This document shows positions 35,401 to 47,117 of a stretch of DNA of 64,000 bases, piece after piece. The stretch covers positions 7,689,703 to 7,753,702 of the forward strand of contig JASFXZ010000001.1 in the NCBI GenBank assembly GCA_032209605.1, read 5' to 3'. The notes beneath the pieces were generated by a model, which worked only from the letters and a program-made list of their open reading frames with translations, searched no databases and was not told the origin of the DNA. The stretch comes from Mactromeris polynyma (taxonomy: Eukaryota; Mollusca; Bivalvia; Venerida; Mactridae). The first letter of the stretch is position 1; each line of letters begins with the position of its first letter. The translations under genes were made by a program, and so were the position numbers.

Positions 35401-35837
35401 ACAGATATAACATTTCCCACTAATTCTATGTCAAAATTACTCATTTTAATAACTGTACTAGATCCGATAAAAGCTCCAATTTTAGTGTGCTCCAGTTATA
35501 CCCATATGAGGTTGCTATGGAAACAATAACACGGGTACTGTTACCATAATTACAAAAAAAAATTAACTCCATGAAAAAGTGGATGTTAAAAAATTTGTGG
35601 TGTAAAGCTAAGCATTAAAATATCACGTGTAAGGAAAAAATAAAGGTTGTCTACAAACTTTCCGGACAACCCTAGTATATATTTATTGATGGAATTTCAA
35701 TGATACTCACCGATGCCGAGTCTCCCTCCAATGACAAGAGCATTTTAATGCAGACATTTAATTTGACTTTGAATGTTTCATCCTGAATTCATACAAGTCT
35801 TCACTGGAACAAGACTGCTCTGGAATACTGATATCCT
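32492..35837 (-). pseudogene. Decayed three-exon copy of an unrecognised conserved gene
   Basis: Reverse-strand segments 35837-35711, 33843-33564 and 32634-32492 each have an AG acceptor and a GTGAGT or GTAAAC donor and join in frame. They encode recognisable protein-like text: CIKMLLSLEGDSAS, then SPRKMEPYNVGIVIVQDSPG, ENLSLRLQFY and WIVKAHDCEEELHL, then HEQMTNYLGFSNKH. Exon 1 needs one frameshift (after LYEF). Exon 2 needs two (after QFY and around TLD), otherwise it stops. A MITE (32676-32852) and repeats fill the introns. The pattern is a multi-exon duplicate decaying by indels. I do not recognise the parent family. Confidence 0.6.
32676..32852. mobile_element. 177-bp Tc1/mariner-type MITE
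   Basis: It starts CAGTCAGACATCG, ends AAGGTCCGACTG, and is flanked by TA on both sides (32674-32675 and 32853-32854). It has no coding capacity. It lies in an intron of the decayed pseudogene. Confidence 0.8.
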
Positions 35838-37290
35838 CTGAAATATAATCAATAAACATTAGTGATTGAATGGTAGAAACAATGTATACATACTCAGCGA
35901 GTACAGACACAGAGAAAGGGAGCTTTGACACAAATAAAACAAGCATAGCCATGAATAAAGTAAGCTTTGACACAAATAAAGCGAGAATGGACGCGAATAA
36001 AGTGAGCATAGACATGAATAAAGCAAGTATAGTCATGAATAAAGTGAGCTTTGACACAAATAAAGCGAGAATAGCTATGGATTAAGTGAGCATAGACGCG
36101 AATAAAGTCAGCATAGACATGAATAAAGCAAGTATAGTCATGAATAAAGTGAGCTTTGACACAAATAAAGCGAGAATAGACGCGAATAAAGTGAGCATAG
36201 ACATGAATAAAGCAAGAATAGTCATGAATAAAGTGAGCTTTATGGCTGGTTATCGAACTTGTCTGAAATATTATGCCCACAAACATGTTCACCAAGTTTG
36301 GTAAAGATCGGATGAAAACTCTTTGACTTAGAGAGCGGACAAGGCTAATTTTGCCAATTTTGGATAATTCAAGGGCCATTATTCCGAAGTGCCTGCGGCG
36401 ATGTGGCTGGTTATCGGACTTGGTCGAGATAATATGCCCACAAATATTTTCACCAAGTTTGGTAAAGATTGGATGAAAACTCTTTGACTTAAAGGGCGGA
36501 CAAGGTTACTTTGGCCAATTTTGGATAATTGAAGGGCCATAATTCCGAAGTGCCTGGGGCGATGTAGCTGGTTATCAAAATTGGCAGAGATTGTATGCCC
36601 ACAAACATTTTCACCAATTAAGGTGAAGATCACATGAAAACTGTTTGACTGAGAGAGCAGACAACATGTGGACGCCGCCCTCCCGCCACAGGTGTTCCCA
36701 TAATATATCTCGTTTTTTAAACGGGCATATAAAAAATAATAACGCCATCACATGATTTATACAAAACCAAAATCGAGTTTGAAATCGAGAAGTTTTTTAT
36801 TGTCATATTCTCATGCACCAAGTGTGAATCAAATTTATCCATCCTGATCGGAAACCAATTGTTTTTGTACGAACGACAGGGGTAACAATTTATGCCCCTT
36901 CCAAAACTTCATCATTCAAAATGGCGGGGTATAAAATAAAAATACGCTGGTAAAAGTGGACATAATTATACATCTTGTGCAAGAATGATGAAATATGGCG
37001 GTGGAAAAAAGATAGTTATACTCGCGAACAAAACTGATATCTATGCACTGAGGTAGAGGATTTAAGAAAGTAAAAGCTTTTAAAGGCAGTATGCAAAATA
37101 TTGGTTGAGCAAGAATGATACTCCTCCAATCATTTCGTCATGACTGAAGTAAGATATAAGCTGTTCCACAACAATACCTGTATTCAGAACTTTCAGGTAT
37201 ACAGATATAACATTTCCCACTAATCTTATGTAAAAATGACTCATTTTTACAACTGTACTAGATCGGATAAAAGCTCCAATTTTAGTGACA
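34440..37290. repeat. About 1-kb direct duplication (34440-35465 and 36243-37290)
   Basis: Both copies begin with two to three tandem ~165-bp units (GGCTGGTTATCGAACTTGG, ATGCCCACAAACAT, AAGATCGGATGAAAAC). They continue through GTGGACGCCGCCCTCCCGCC and GCACTGAGGTAGAGGATT to AAGCTCCAATTTTAGTG. Differences are scattered substitutions and short indels. The interval between the copies contains pseudogene exon 1 and the 21-bp array. It may be two insertions of one ~1-kb element or a segmental duplication. Confidence 0.85.
35925..36242. repeat. 21-bp array organised as 84-bp higher-order units
   Basis: Four 21-bp variants recur in fixed order: GACACAAATAAAGCGAGAATA, GACGCGAATAAAGTGAGCAT, GACATGAATAAAGCAAGTAT and GTCATGAATAAAGTGAGCTT. 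About four rounds are present, the first incomplete. The forward frame is open as a heptad-length repeat (DMNKVSI, DTNKARI, DANKVSI) broken by one stop near 36082. Translation is doubtful. Confidence 0.9.
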
Positions 37291-37299
37291 CTCACACGG

Positions 37300-38278
37300 T
37301 GCAAAATGTGATTTTTGGGGTAAAATGTTTGAAAATTTAAATAAGAGTGGGAATTTCTGGAATTTGCCAATTACTATGTCAAATTTTGCAATTAAACTAC
37401 CAGAATTACTGTATTTAATAGATATTGCATACAGTACAAAATACCTAAAGTTTAGAAACATTGAACAGTGTTAAATGTGATTTTTGGGGTAAAATTTTGA
37501 AATAAATCACAAAAAATGAGCATTTCTGGGATTTGCCTATAACTATGTCAATTTTTCGAATAAAACTACCAGAATTACTTTATTTAATAGATATTTTATT
37601 ACAGTACATAATATATAAAGTATAGAAACATTTTACCGTGTGAAACTTGATTTTTGGGGTAAAACCTTTAAAAAAATAACCAAAAACATGGGAAATTTTG
37701 GAATTTGCCAATAACTTTGTCAAATTTTGCAATAAAACTACCAAAATTACTACATTTTAATAGATATTGTATAACAGTTCATAATACCTATAAAGTATAG
37801 ATACATTGTAACAAGTGAAATGTGATTTTTGGGGTAAAACCTTAAAAAAATGACCAAAACATGGGATTTTTTGGAATTCGCCAATAACTATGTGAAATCT
37901 TGCAATAAAACTACCAGAATTACTTGATGTGATAGATATTATATTGCAATTTAAAATACCTAAAGTATAGATACATTGTATCAAGTGAAATGTGATTTTT
38001 GGGGTAAAACTTAAAAAAAAACACACCCCAAAATGGGAATTTTTGGAATTTGCCAATAACTATGTCAGATTGTGCAATAAAACTACCAGAATTACTTGAT
38101 GGGATGGATATGATATTACAGTTAAAAATATTAAAAGAATAGATACATTGTATCGAGCAAAATGTGATTTTTGGGTAAAACTTAAAAAAATAACATAAAA
38201 TGGGAATTTTTGGAATTTGCCAATGACTAACTCAAATTTTTGCAATAAAACTACCAGAAATACTGTATTTAATAGATA
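37300..38278 (+). repeat. ~172-bp satellite, forward block
   Basis: About six units carry AAAACTACCAGAATTACT, AATAGATATT, GTGATTTTTGGGGTAAAA and GGAATTTGCCAATAACTATG, spaced at ~172 bp. The last unit is cut in AATAGATA by the LINE at 38279 and resumes at 41113. Forward, more divergent units continue to about 41580. Confidence 0.85.
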
Positions 38279-41112
38279 AAAAGTGATTCTATTCATTGTA
38301 ATGAACACAATGACAATAGCATAAATTACATGTATAGATGGGATAATGAAAAGAAGGAATTGTTTATTAATTCATTAAGTTCAGATGAGATGTCCAGAAA
38401 TTTTAATACAATATGTGTTGATATTGAAAAGTCTTCAACTACAGGTGAACTGGATTTGAGATTATCAGAGCTAGAGTTTAATACATGTTAATACTGTTTG
38501 TGATCCTTTATTTATGAAAAATGTTAAGAATCACCATATTGTCAATGATGATTGTTATATTGATAAAATCAACCAACCATGGTATGACAACGATTGTAAG
38601 CAAAAACAAAGTAAATTTTACAACTTCTTAAATATTTATAGGAAAGACAAGAGTGAAGTTAATAGATTAAATATGGTAACAGCCAGAAGTTTATACAAGT
38701 CGACTTTGAGAAGTAAGAAATATAATTTTGATAGGAATTAAACCAAAAAAATGGAGAATGCAAGATTAAAAAATGCCCGAGATTATTGGAAATTATTAAA
38801 AGGCTCTTTTCGTTCATCAAACAAATCCTCAAATCTGCAGAGTGATGATTTTGTTAGGCATTTTAAATCCATCAATGATCCAGAGTCAATATTTTTTCAG
38901 CCAGATGAGGATATTTTGTTTTTTAATGAAAGGTACATTAGGGGTGATATACAGGTAATGTTTGATGAATTGAATGTTGATATTGCAGCATGCTGCAAAT
39001 GAAGTTTTCAAGGCATGTAAGGAGTTAAACACTGGAAAAATCATGTGGACCAGATATGATGTTGAATGAATTCTTCATACATGGTTCTAAGAACACTTGT
39101 TTTTTAAATTGTTTAACAGCGTTGTTTAACAAACTGTTTCATGTTGGTCATTTTCCAGAACAATGGTCCCAAGGCTATATTGTACCACTTCATAAAAAAG
39201 GAGATATTAATGACTCTGGAAATTATAGAGGCATAACTCTTTTAAGCACTTTAGGAAAATTGTTTACAAAAATATTGAATAGTAGATTAACTAATTGGGC
39301 TGAATTGTACAATGTGTATATTGAAGCACAATCTGGTTTTAGGGAAAATATGAGTACAGTAGATAATGTGTTTGTTGTACATGGGATTATTAATCGTTTA
39401 GTAAATAGTAATAAAAAATTGTTTGTTGTTTTTATAGATTTTACTAAAGCATTTGATTACACAGTAAGGGACATAATCTGGTATAAATTGATTAAACTTG
39501 GAGTTAGAGGGAAAATTTTAGATATTATCAAATCAATGTATGAATCTTATAAAACTACATGTAAAGTGAAGTATAATAATGTACTAAGTGAAAGTATTGT
39601 ATGTACTTTAGGGGTAAGACAAGGTGAAAGTTTATCACCTTTCCTTTTTTCTATGTATCTTAATGACACTGAGGAGTTTTTAATGACAAATGGATTGGAA
39701 GGTGTTGATGTTGGAATGTTGAAATTGTTTTTATTGTTGTACGAGTATGCTGGTGATATAGTAATTATGTCAGAAAATTGTCAAGATTTACAAAAAGATT
39801 TAAATCTTTTGGAAAATTATTGTGATAGGTGGAACTTGCAAGTGAATATTAATAAGACAAAAGCAATGATTTTTAAAAAAGGGGGTAGATTAAAAGGAAA
39901 TACTTGTTTTACATATAAGAACGAAGAAGTTGAAATAGTTAATAAGTTCAAATATCTTGGTATTATTTTTACCACAGGTGGTGCTTTTCAAGAGACACAA
40001 TTAATCCTATATGAACAGGCTTTGAAGGCAATGTTTAAATTGAAATCTTATATGATAAAATTTCCATGTATGACCATTAGTCATAAGTTAGATTTATTTG
40101 ATAAACTGATTGATCCAATTTTATGTTATGGTTGTGAGGTGTTGGGGATGGATTTTGGAAATAAATTAGAAAATATTCATTTACAATTTTGCAAAGAACT
40201 ATTGGGGGTTAGGAAACAAACACAGAACAATTTTGTTTATGGGGAACTTAAAAGATATCCTTTGAGATTAAGAAGAATGGTCAGAGTAATTAAATACTGG
40301 TTTAAAATAGTTAAATGTAATAATAAGAAATTCATACGGATTGTATATAATTTGATGATAAGGGATTTAGAAATTCATCCTGAAAAAGTTTCCTGGGCCA
40401 TATCAGTGAAACTATTATTAGAAAAAATGGGATTTTATTATGTTTGGATCAATCAGGGAGTAGAAAATGTTAATGTATTTTTAAGAATTTTTAAAGAAAG
40501 ATTATACGATAATTTGATACAGAATTGGAGTACTGACCTGGAAAATTCATCCTGTGCACGGACTTATAAATTATTTTGCAATTTTGGGTACCAGTTTTAT
40601 TTGGATCAAATACATATTTATAAATTCAGGTTTGCATTGACCCGATTTAGGATGTCTGCGCATAGATTAGAAGTTGAAGCGGGTAGATGGCATAAGCCTA
40701 AAAAAATTCCTTATATTGATCAAAAATGTAAATTATGTAACACTTTGGAAGATAAATTTCATTTTTTATTAGAATGTCCTATGTATATCGATATTAGGAA
40801 ATTGTACATCAAAAAATATTATTGGAACAATCCTAACATGATAAAATTTATTGAACTTCTGTCTATCGAAAATAAAAACATACTTAATAAATTGTCCATA
40901 TTTATTTTTAAAGCATTTGAAAAATTAAAATGAAGTTTTCTATGTTAATTAGAACCTTCTCTCAATCTAGAATGTACCGTCATTGATCATGTATATGTTT
41001 CTTTTGGATATGTGTTCATATGTATATGAATTGTATTTATGTTTCATGTTTATTTGTAAATATGTGGTGTGATAGGCAGATTGGCTTACTTCCGTTAATA
41101 AACTAAACTAAA
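38279..41112 (+). mobile_element. 5-prime truncated LINE inserted in the satellite
   Basis: The element interrupts a satellite monomer between AATAGATA and TTATAATACAG. It begins inside the region linking endonuclease and reverse transcriptase, covers the rest of ORF2, and ends in a short (TAAAC)n tail (TAATAAACTAAACTAAAC), a usual LINE 3-prime end. The 3-prime UTR is about 180 bases. Confidence 0.85.
38282..40933 (+). pseudogene. LINE ORF2 (reverse transcriptase), damaged, YAGD at motif C
   Basis: The open core 39056-40933 encodes the reverse transcriptase and C-terminus of a non-LTR element. Motif A is intact (FIDFTKAFD). The SPFLFSMYLND block is present. Motif C reads Y231-A232-G233-D234 (39746-39757) where the family has YADD, so one catalytic aspartate is lost. 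A C-terminal zinc knuckle CX2CX7HX4C follows (CKLC...H...C). Upstream, 38282-39055 needs frameshifts near 38490 and 39000 and has a stop at 38739. The reading is a dead copy with the core frame still open, hence young. A non-functional ancestor mobilised in trans is a less likely alternative. Confidence 0.85.
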
Positions 41113-41875
41113 CTATTATAATACAGTTCAAACTACCTAAAGTACAGAAACATTATATCGTGTGAAATGTGATTTTTGGGACAAAACTTTAAAAAAATAA
41201 CAAAAAATGGGAACTTTTGGAATCTGTTATTATCCCGTTCATTTTAACTATAAAGTTTTCAGAATATTTATTTTTAACTCATGTTATATTGAAAAATCCA
41301 TACTTTAAATCATAGAAACAGTTTATAATGCGGAATGTGATATTTATTTGAAAAATATATAAAAAAATAAATAACTAAAAGTTGCAATTTCTGGTATATT
41401 TTGCCTATTCCTGGATTAAAAAAACAAAACAATGAAAGTCACAGAAATGACATAAGCTACGTGTTATCTTTCAATATAACATATGATAACATTATGCTAT
41501 CAAATCAAACAAGAAATGTGGTTTTGAGGTAAAAGTTTTGAAAACATAAACGAAAATGCTGATTTCCGGAAGCCATTTGAATTTGATCACACAGCAATTT
41601 AACATACTTTGATATTTAATCCCATTTTTTTGTATTTTTTTGAAGTTTTACTCCTAAAGACTCATTTCATACGGTACTATGTTTCTATACCCTAGGTATT
41701 TTGTACTGTATTATAATATCTATTAACTACAGTAATTTTGGTAGTATTATTACTCAAATTGACATAGTTTTGGGCAAATTCCAAAAAATCCCATTTTATT
41801 TAAATTTTCAACCATTTTACCCCAAAAATAACATTTTGCACAGTGTGATAGTTTTATACTGATAGTATATTAAAT

Positions 41876-42298
41876 GTGGTGCAAGTTCTGAATACGAACA
41901 TAAATAATTCATCTAGAGCATTATTTTATCGGGAATTGTGTATTGACCTTAAATTAAAAACATATCTTAGTGTCATTACCAATCAAAAACAGAAAGTCGC
42001 ATTAAGTAAATTACGAATGTCTTCCCATCGCCTACTTGTAGAAACTGGTAGATGGCATAAGCCAAGTATAATCCCATTCAACGAGCGAAAGTGTATTTTA
42101 TGTAATAAGTTAGATGATGAGTATCATTTTGTCATTGAATGTTCATTGTTAGATGAACTAAGAAAACAATATATTAAACCATATTTCTGGAAGAGACCAT
42201 GCATGCAAAAATTTATTGAATTAGTTACTAGTGAAAATGAGATGATTTTACGGAAGTTAGCATGCTTCGTATACAAAGGCTACGACTTGAAAGCATAA
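41876..42298 (+). pseudogene. LINE ORF2 C-terminal fragment
   Basis: The frame ends like the larger LINE upstream: LRMSSHRLLVETGRWHKP, then CILC...H...C (CX2CX7HX4C) and FIELVTSENE, with TAA at 42296. It is a related but distinct copy, truncated to the last ~140 residues, with a short 3-prime tail. Confidence 0.75.
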
Positions 42299-42433
42299 TT
42301 TAAAATAAGCAGCTTTTGTATACATGTATGTGTTTTCAATTATATTTAAAAATAAACTTATAACATGTAAAACTTAAATACCGCCAATATTATTGTTCTA
42401 TATTTTCTTTTCGATAGAACGGAAATACAATGT

Positions 42434-42470
42434 GGTACCACGGACCTATATACAGGTCCGTGGTGGTACC
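42434..42470. repeat. Imperfect palindrome with CACGGACCT/AGGTCCGTG core
   Basis: GGTACCA, CACGGACCT, a short AT spacer, AGGTCCGTG and TGGTACC form a stem-loop. A related perfect palindrome is at 49079-49098. Confidence 0.7.
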
Positions 42471-43320
42471 AATCAATGATATATACTTACCAACAGTCTC
42501 CTGTATTTCGTTTCGACAGGAAACTGTGCGGTTTTTGTTTTGTTTTTGTGTTTTGTTTTTAATCTTTCGATTTACTGAACTTTTGATAATACGTGATGTA
42601 TTGAATGAATACTCATTATCAAATTGTGCTATGGACGTGTTTTTCATCGTACATTTATATATACATAATATGATTGTTTGAATTGTAATTATATTTATGT
42701 TACATTGTTATAAGTAATAACATAATCTTCTCCGCATATGTTTACATATGATTGTATATATTTGTAAATATGTTGTCCTCAGGCTGCAAGGCTTATTGGA
42801 TTTTGAAAATAAAGCATATATGACACAAATCCATCAAAAGTTTGTCTGGTCATATTTTCCCTCCTATTTTTCCTCTGGTCTAATATATATTTGGCAAATT
42901 CCAGAAATTCTCACTTTCATTTATAGTTTTTACTATTTTACCCAAAAAATCACCCTTTTCACTGTATGATATTCTGAACCTGAGGTATGTTGTAAAGCAG
43001 TTTAATATCTATTAAATACAGTTATTGAGGTAAATTTATAGCTAAATTTCGTCGAGTTATTGACAAACTCCAGAAATTCCCACTTTAATTTATTGTTTTT
43101 TTCACCATTTTACCCCAAAAATCACTGTTCACAACATATGATGTGTCATTACTTAAGGTATGTTATGGTGCAACATAATGTCTATTAAAAACAGTTATTC
43201 TGGTATTTTTATAGCTAAATCTGATTTTGATATAGTCAAATTCCAGAAATTCATACTTTTTTTACCTTCTAGTACATTTTACCCCAAAAAAGCATTTCGC
43301 ACCGTAGGATTTTCCTATAC

Positions 43321-43824
43321 TTTTTTTTCCATACACGGCAGATATTAAACAATACATTTATGCCAAAATCATTTCTGTGCATTTTTTCCCCTTTATTTGC
43401 ATTTTTTTCAGTAGAATGACTGGACTATAAAGCGACATTGATTGCCTACGATTGGTACTACTGACCAATAAGCGCTTGTTATGTAATGAATATCTAATGT
43501 GTGAACTTGCGTGCACGTGCGTAGACAATCTGTTGCACAACTTGTAAAATGTGTCATAAATAGATCAAGGAACGACCAGTAAAAGGTGCAAATGGACGTT
43601 TAATCGATGTGTTGTTACTACAGTTATAATAGCAGACAGTTGTCTTTCATCATAGACATGAGTCGATAATTACTTGTTATTAAGGGCCCCTCGATATGTT
43701 CAGCATTGTTTATATTTTCGCAGATTCACGGTAAGTGAACTCTTTGTTATTTGGTCTGACATTTTGTTCCGCTTAGAATATTATTACATTTGTAATCATT
43801 CTTGAATTAGATTTCAAAGAAATA
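43321..43824. other. Non-coding stretch
   Basis: No exon is supported. It may contain the promoter side of the transposase-like pseudogene that starts at 43825; no element ends were found. Confidence 0.35.
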
Positions 43825-45353
43825 ATGTCTATTGAATCTTGGGTAAAGGGCAGCGGGCCCAAACCTGGTTACAAACGTAAACTTGATGAGAGTAAATTAG
43901 TTGATTTAGAGTCTGACAGTCCGTCAAATAAAAAATTCAAAAAAGAATTAAATCAAAAAAGCTTTGACCGGTACAAAGTTTACCAAAGAGGAAAGTGGCA
44001 CTGTAGTGTATGCAGAGCTGCCAAAGTTGAAGGTGCCTATGCAAGTGGGCATGATAAACCTGCTAAAACAACGAATCACAATCCTCATGCTACTTGTACT
44101 CGTAAGTACTTGTTATCGTGGAAAATGATGTGTACTTATAGATACATGTATTCAGCTGCTTAAAGGGATGTAAAATCGTTGATTAAAATAGTTCTAATTT
44201 ATTTTGGACTGGTTGATATATTAATTGATAAATAAACTTATAACAAATATCTTATAAAAAATTAACTATGAAATACTCGTCTGCATGAAAATAATTAGTA
44301 AGTACTGCCTATGTGTGTTCACAAACATATATTTCATACTGATGTATTGTTTTTGTTTATTTTCAGCCAAAACCCACTTAGATGCAGTCATCAAAGTGAA
44401 ACTTTCCTCTCTGAAACCAATGCAGAAATTGATTTAGAAAAAATTGTACGCCGACAATGATGCTGCCTATGGTTATATGTGGGCTGCCTATCAATAAGCT
44501 AAGCGTGAACTACCTAAAGATTAATTTCCCTACCTGCTTGACCTAATTGAACTTGGGGGGAAAGATTTGAAGAGAGATGGTACTATAACCTACTCTAGTC
44601 CTGATTCTCTGACCGATTTCCATAATGCTATTGGACAGACCATTTTAGAACCAAGGCTAAATCTAATTAAACAGTCCGATTTATTTGCCATCATCACGGA
44701 TGAAAGTACTGACAATGGCAATCGGAAGAGACTGCTAGTCAAGTGTATGCCCAATATCTGACTGAAAGTGAGCTTGATATGTGTTTGTTGAACAATATTG
44801 AAATAGGTGAAAATAGTGCCACAGCTAGTGTTATAGTGTCCAAGATAACTCAGGAATTGGAGGACAAGGGACTAGATATTAGTATTGGCATTGGAACTGA
44901 TGGAGCCAGTGTAATGACTGGAAGGAAAACTGGTGTCGTTACCCAGCTACGTGAAAGATGCCCAGCCTTAATTGGTGTTCATCGTGTAGCACATCGGTGT
45001 TCACTTGCTGTATCTCAAGCCGCTAGAGGAATTACAGTGAGTCTTCCCAAAGAAATGTTTGTCAGGCAGTAAATGACAACTATGATTTTAAAGGGTTTGA
45101 TGAAAATGACAAGTCTGATTGTGAAAGTGACTCGGATGAAACTGTGAATGAAGTGAGTGTGAAATATTATCAGCAGCAGAAAGAACTAGTGGCAAAAGTG
45201 ACTGAGAAGTATGTTAATGCAATAGTGGCCAATCTTGAGAATATGTTCACACAGTCAGATTTGATTACTCACATGGCTGCTTTAACACCAAATAATATTT
45301 GGAAAAATGTAAGCAATAAGAAACATGGAGACATGAATGTGACTTCTCCCTAA
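43825..45353 (+). pseudogene. hAT/ZBED-type transposase-like pseudogene
   Basis: The first part (43825-44102) starts MSIESWVKGSGPKPGYKRK and carries a zinc-finger-like WHCSVCRAAKVEGAYASG-H region. It ends at a GTAAGT donor. The second part from about 44367 (after TTTTCAG) has three in-frame stops between 44436 and 44525. It then reads through SDLFAIITDESTDNGNRKRL, frameshifts near 44740, and continues VYAQYLTESEL, IGIGTDGASVMTGRKTGV and GVHRVAHRCSLAVSQAA. These are the D-E-S-T-D and G-T-D-G-A-S-x-M-T-G blocks of hAT/ZBED/KIAA1586-like proteins. The C-terminal domain is missing and the frame stops at 45351, 50 bp before a tandem-array element. Confidence 0.75.
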
Positions 45354-45402
45354 AATTTGATCCTAGCTTTTTCCCTGAGTATATAAACGAAGTTCGGTCT
45401 GG

Positions 45403-46610
45403 GTCAATTCGGAAGACTTTTAAAGCAGGATCAATACGGCACACTTTTAAACCAGGATCAATTCGGCACACTTTTAAAGCAGGATCAATACGGCACACTT
45501 TTAAACCAGGATCAATTCGGCACACTTTTAAAGCAGGATCAATACGGCACACTTTTAAACCAGGATCAATTCGGCACACTTTTAAAGCAGGATCAATACG
45601 GCACACTTTTAAACCAGGATCAATTCGGCACACTTTTAAAGCAGGATCAATACGGCACACTTTTAAACCAGGATCAATTCGGCACACTTTTAAAGCAGGA
45701 TCAATACGGCACACTTTTAAACCAGGATCAATTCGGCACACTTTTAAAGCAGGATCAATACGGCACACTTTTAAACCAGGATCAATTCGGCACACTTTTA
45801 AAGCAGGATCAATACGGCACACTTTTAAACCAGGATCAATTCGGCACACTTTTAAAGCAGGATCAATACGGCACACTTTTAAAATATAAGAAATGGAGAA
45901 GTTGTGATTCATTTACGGTTCTGCAATAGCATTATTTTATGTTTACAAGATGTTTACTTATATTTGTATGAATTTGTATGCATTTCCTCTCTATTTGAAA
46001 AATGTACACTTTCAAATGAATAAAAATACTTATACATATGCATAGTTGCGTTAATTCATTTCCTTTGATGTTTCGTGGTTTCCTTGTTGTATGTCATATA
46101 AATAATTAAAACAGTTTGTTGCATGGTTTTTTATCTACCTTTAATAGTGAGTTAAACTGCATTCTTTTCAAGTAGAATCTTCAAAGATGCCCTTATGGCC
46201 TATTACATACAATCGGAGTGTATTAATAAAGTGTTTATATAAATAGCAATAAAATTCATAATAGTCAATTACCTCTGCATGATTTAAACTTAACATAATA
46301 ACTTATTTTCATAGCAAAATCGCATAAATATTTATAATATCCATATCACTAAGTCTTGGTATGCATAAATTCCGATAAAATGCCGGTCTTTTAATAAGTC
46401 GAAATAGCGATGAAGAGTGGTAAAAACATAAATTTTCACAAACAATAATACTGCACAACCGCAATAAAACATGTTTCCTATATTTTTAAAAAATGTGTTG
46501 AATTGACCCATGAAAAACACTAATACGTGCTGAATTGACCCATGAAAAACACAAATTCGTGCCGAATTGACCTGAGCCGAATTTCGTTTTTAGGCCGAAT
46601 TGACCCATAT
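45403..46610. mobile_element. Candidate element bounded by GGGTCAATTCGG inverted termini
   Basis: The left boundary has GGGTCAATTCGG (45403-45414) and the right boundary CCGAATTGACCC (about 46595-46606). Further GAATTGACCC words lie subterminally at 46500 and 46530. The internal array at 45421-45885 is built from the same word (GGATCAATTCGG). No flanking duplication is evident. It could be a non-autonomous DNA element with amplified subterminal repeats, or coincidental repeat spread. Confidence 0.4.
45421..45885. repeat. 27-bp array with strictly alternating variants (54-bp higher-order unit)
   Basis: Two 27-bp variants alternate: one with GGATCAATACGGCACAC and TTTTAAACC, the other with GGATCAATTCGGCACAC and TTTTAAAGC. 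About 17 units are present and nearly identical within each class, so amplification occurred as 54-bp dimers and recently. The reverse strand is open as a nine-residue repeat (KVCRIDPAL/KVCRIDPGL). Confidence 0.95.
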
Positions 46611-46639
46611 CCATGAATTTTATATGTGTCTTGTGAAGA

Positions 46640-46960
46640 CATTCAAATATAAAACATTTCTATAGATGCAGCATTTTCCTTTATATGAGGAATATATCTT
46701 GAACGCATATCTTTGTACAAGGAACATAAAAGCAAGAAATGTAGTTCGTCTTCAACGCAACCTTCACAATATGGACAAGTATGATACTCTTGCAGTAAAC
46801 CCACATGTCTACCCTTTTCAATCATAAGATTATGCGCAGAACCTCTAAAATTAGTTTATAGACATAACATTTTGACAACTCAAAAGCTGCAATTTTTGTT
46901 TTGGGTGAATTTTCGTTGTTTTCAGGCACATATTTATTATTCAAAGGTATTGATTTGTAG
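46640..46960 (-). pseudogene. LINE ORF2 C-terminal fragment, reverse strand
   Basis: On the reverse strand the frame reads FRGSAHNLMIEKGRHVG, then CPYC, VEDELHFLLLC (CX2CX8HX4C), SLYKDMRSRYI and stops at 46643. It is the tail of a different LINE family from the copies at 38-42 kb. Nothing upstream of the tail is recognisable. Confidence 0.7.
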
Positions 46961-47117
46961 AAGTATGTATCGATATTCGATCAACCAGAAAATATCAATG
47001 ATATATCGATATCATTTCCATAGATGACAACTCTATTGTATATACTGGTATTCAAGTAGGTAATTTTCAACGGTCAGTCGTATGAGGGGAAACAAACAAT
47101 TTTTTATTATTGGCCTA

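Larger units (their letters stand above)
41640..43320 (-). repeat. ~172-bp satellite, inverted block, interrupted by LINE tail
   Basis: From 41640 to 41865 and from about 42880 to 43320 the same satellite words appear reverse-complemented (TTTTACCCCAAAAATCAC, AAATTCCAGAAATTC, AATATCTATTAAATACAGT). The array therefore flips orientation near 41600. The gap holds the LINE fragment 41866-42390 and unique sequence. Confidence 0.8.
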
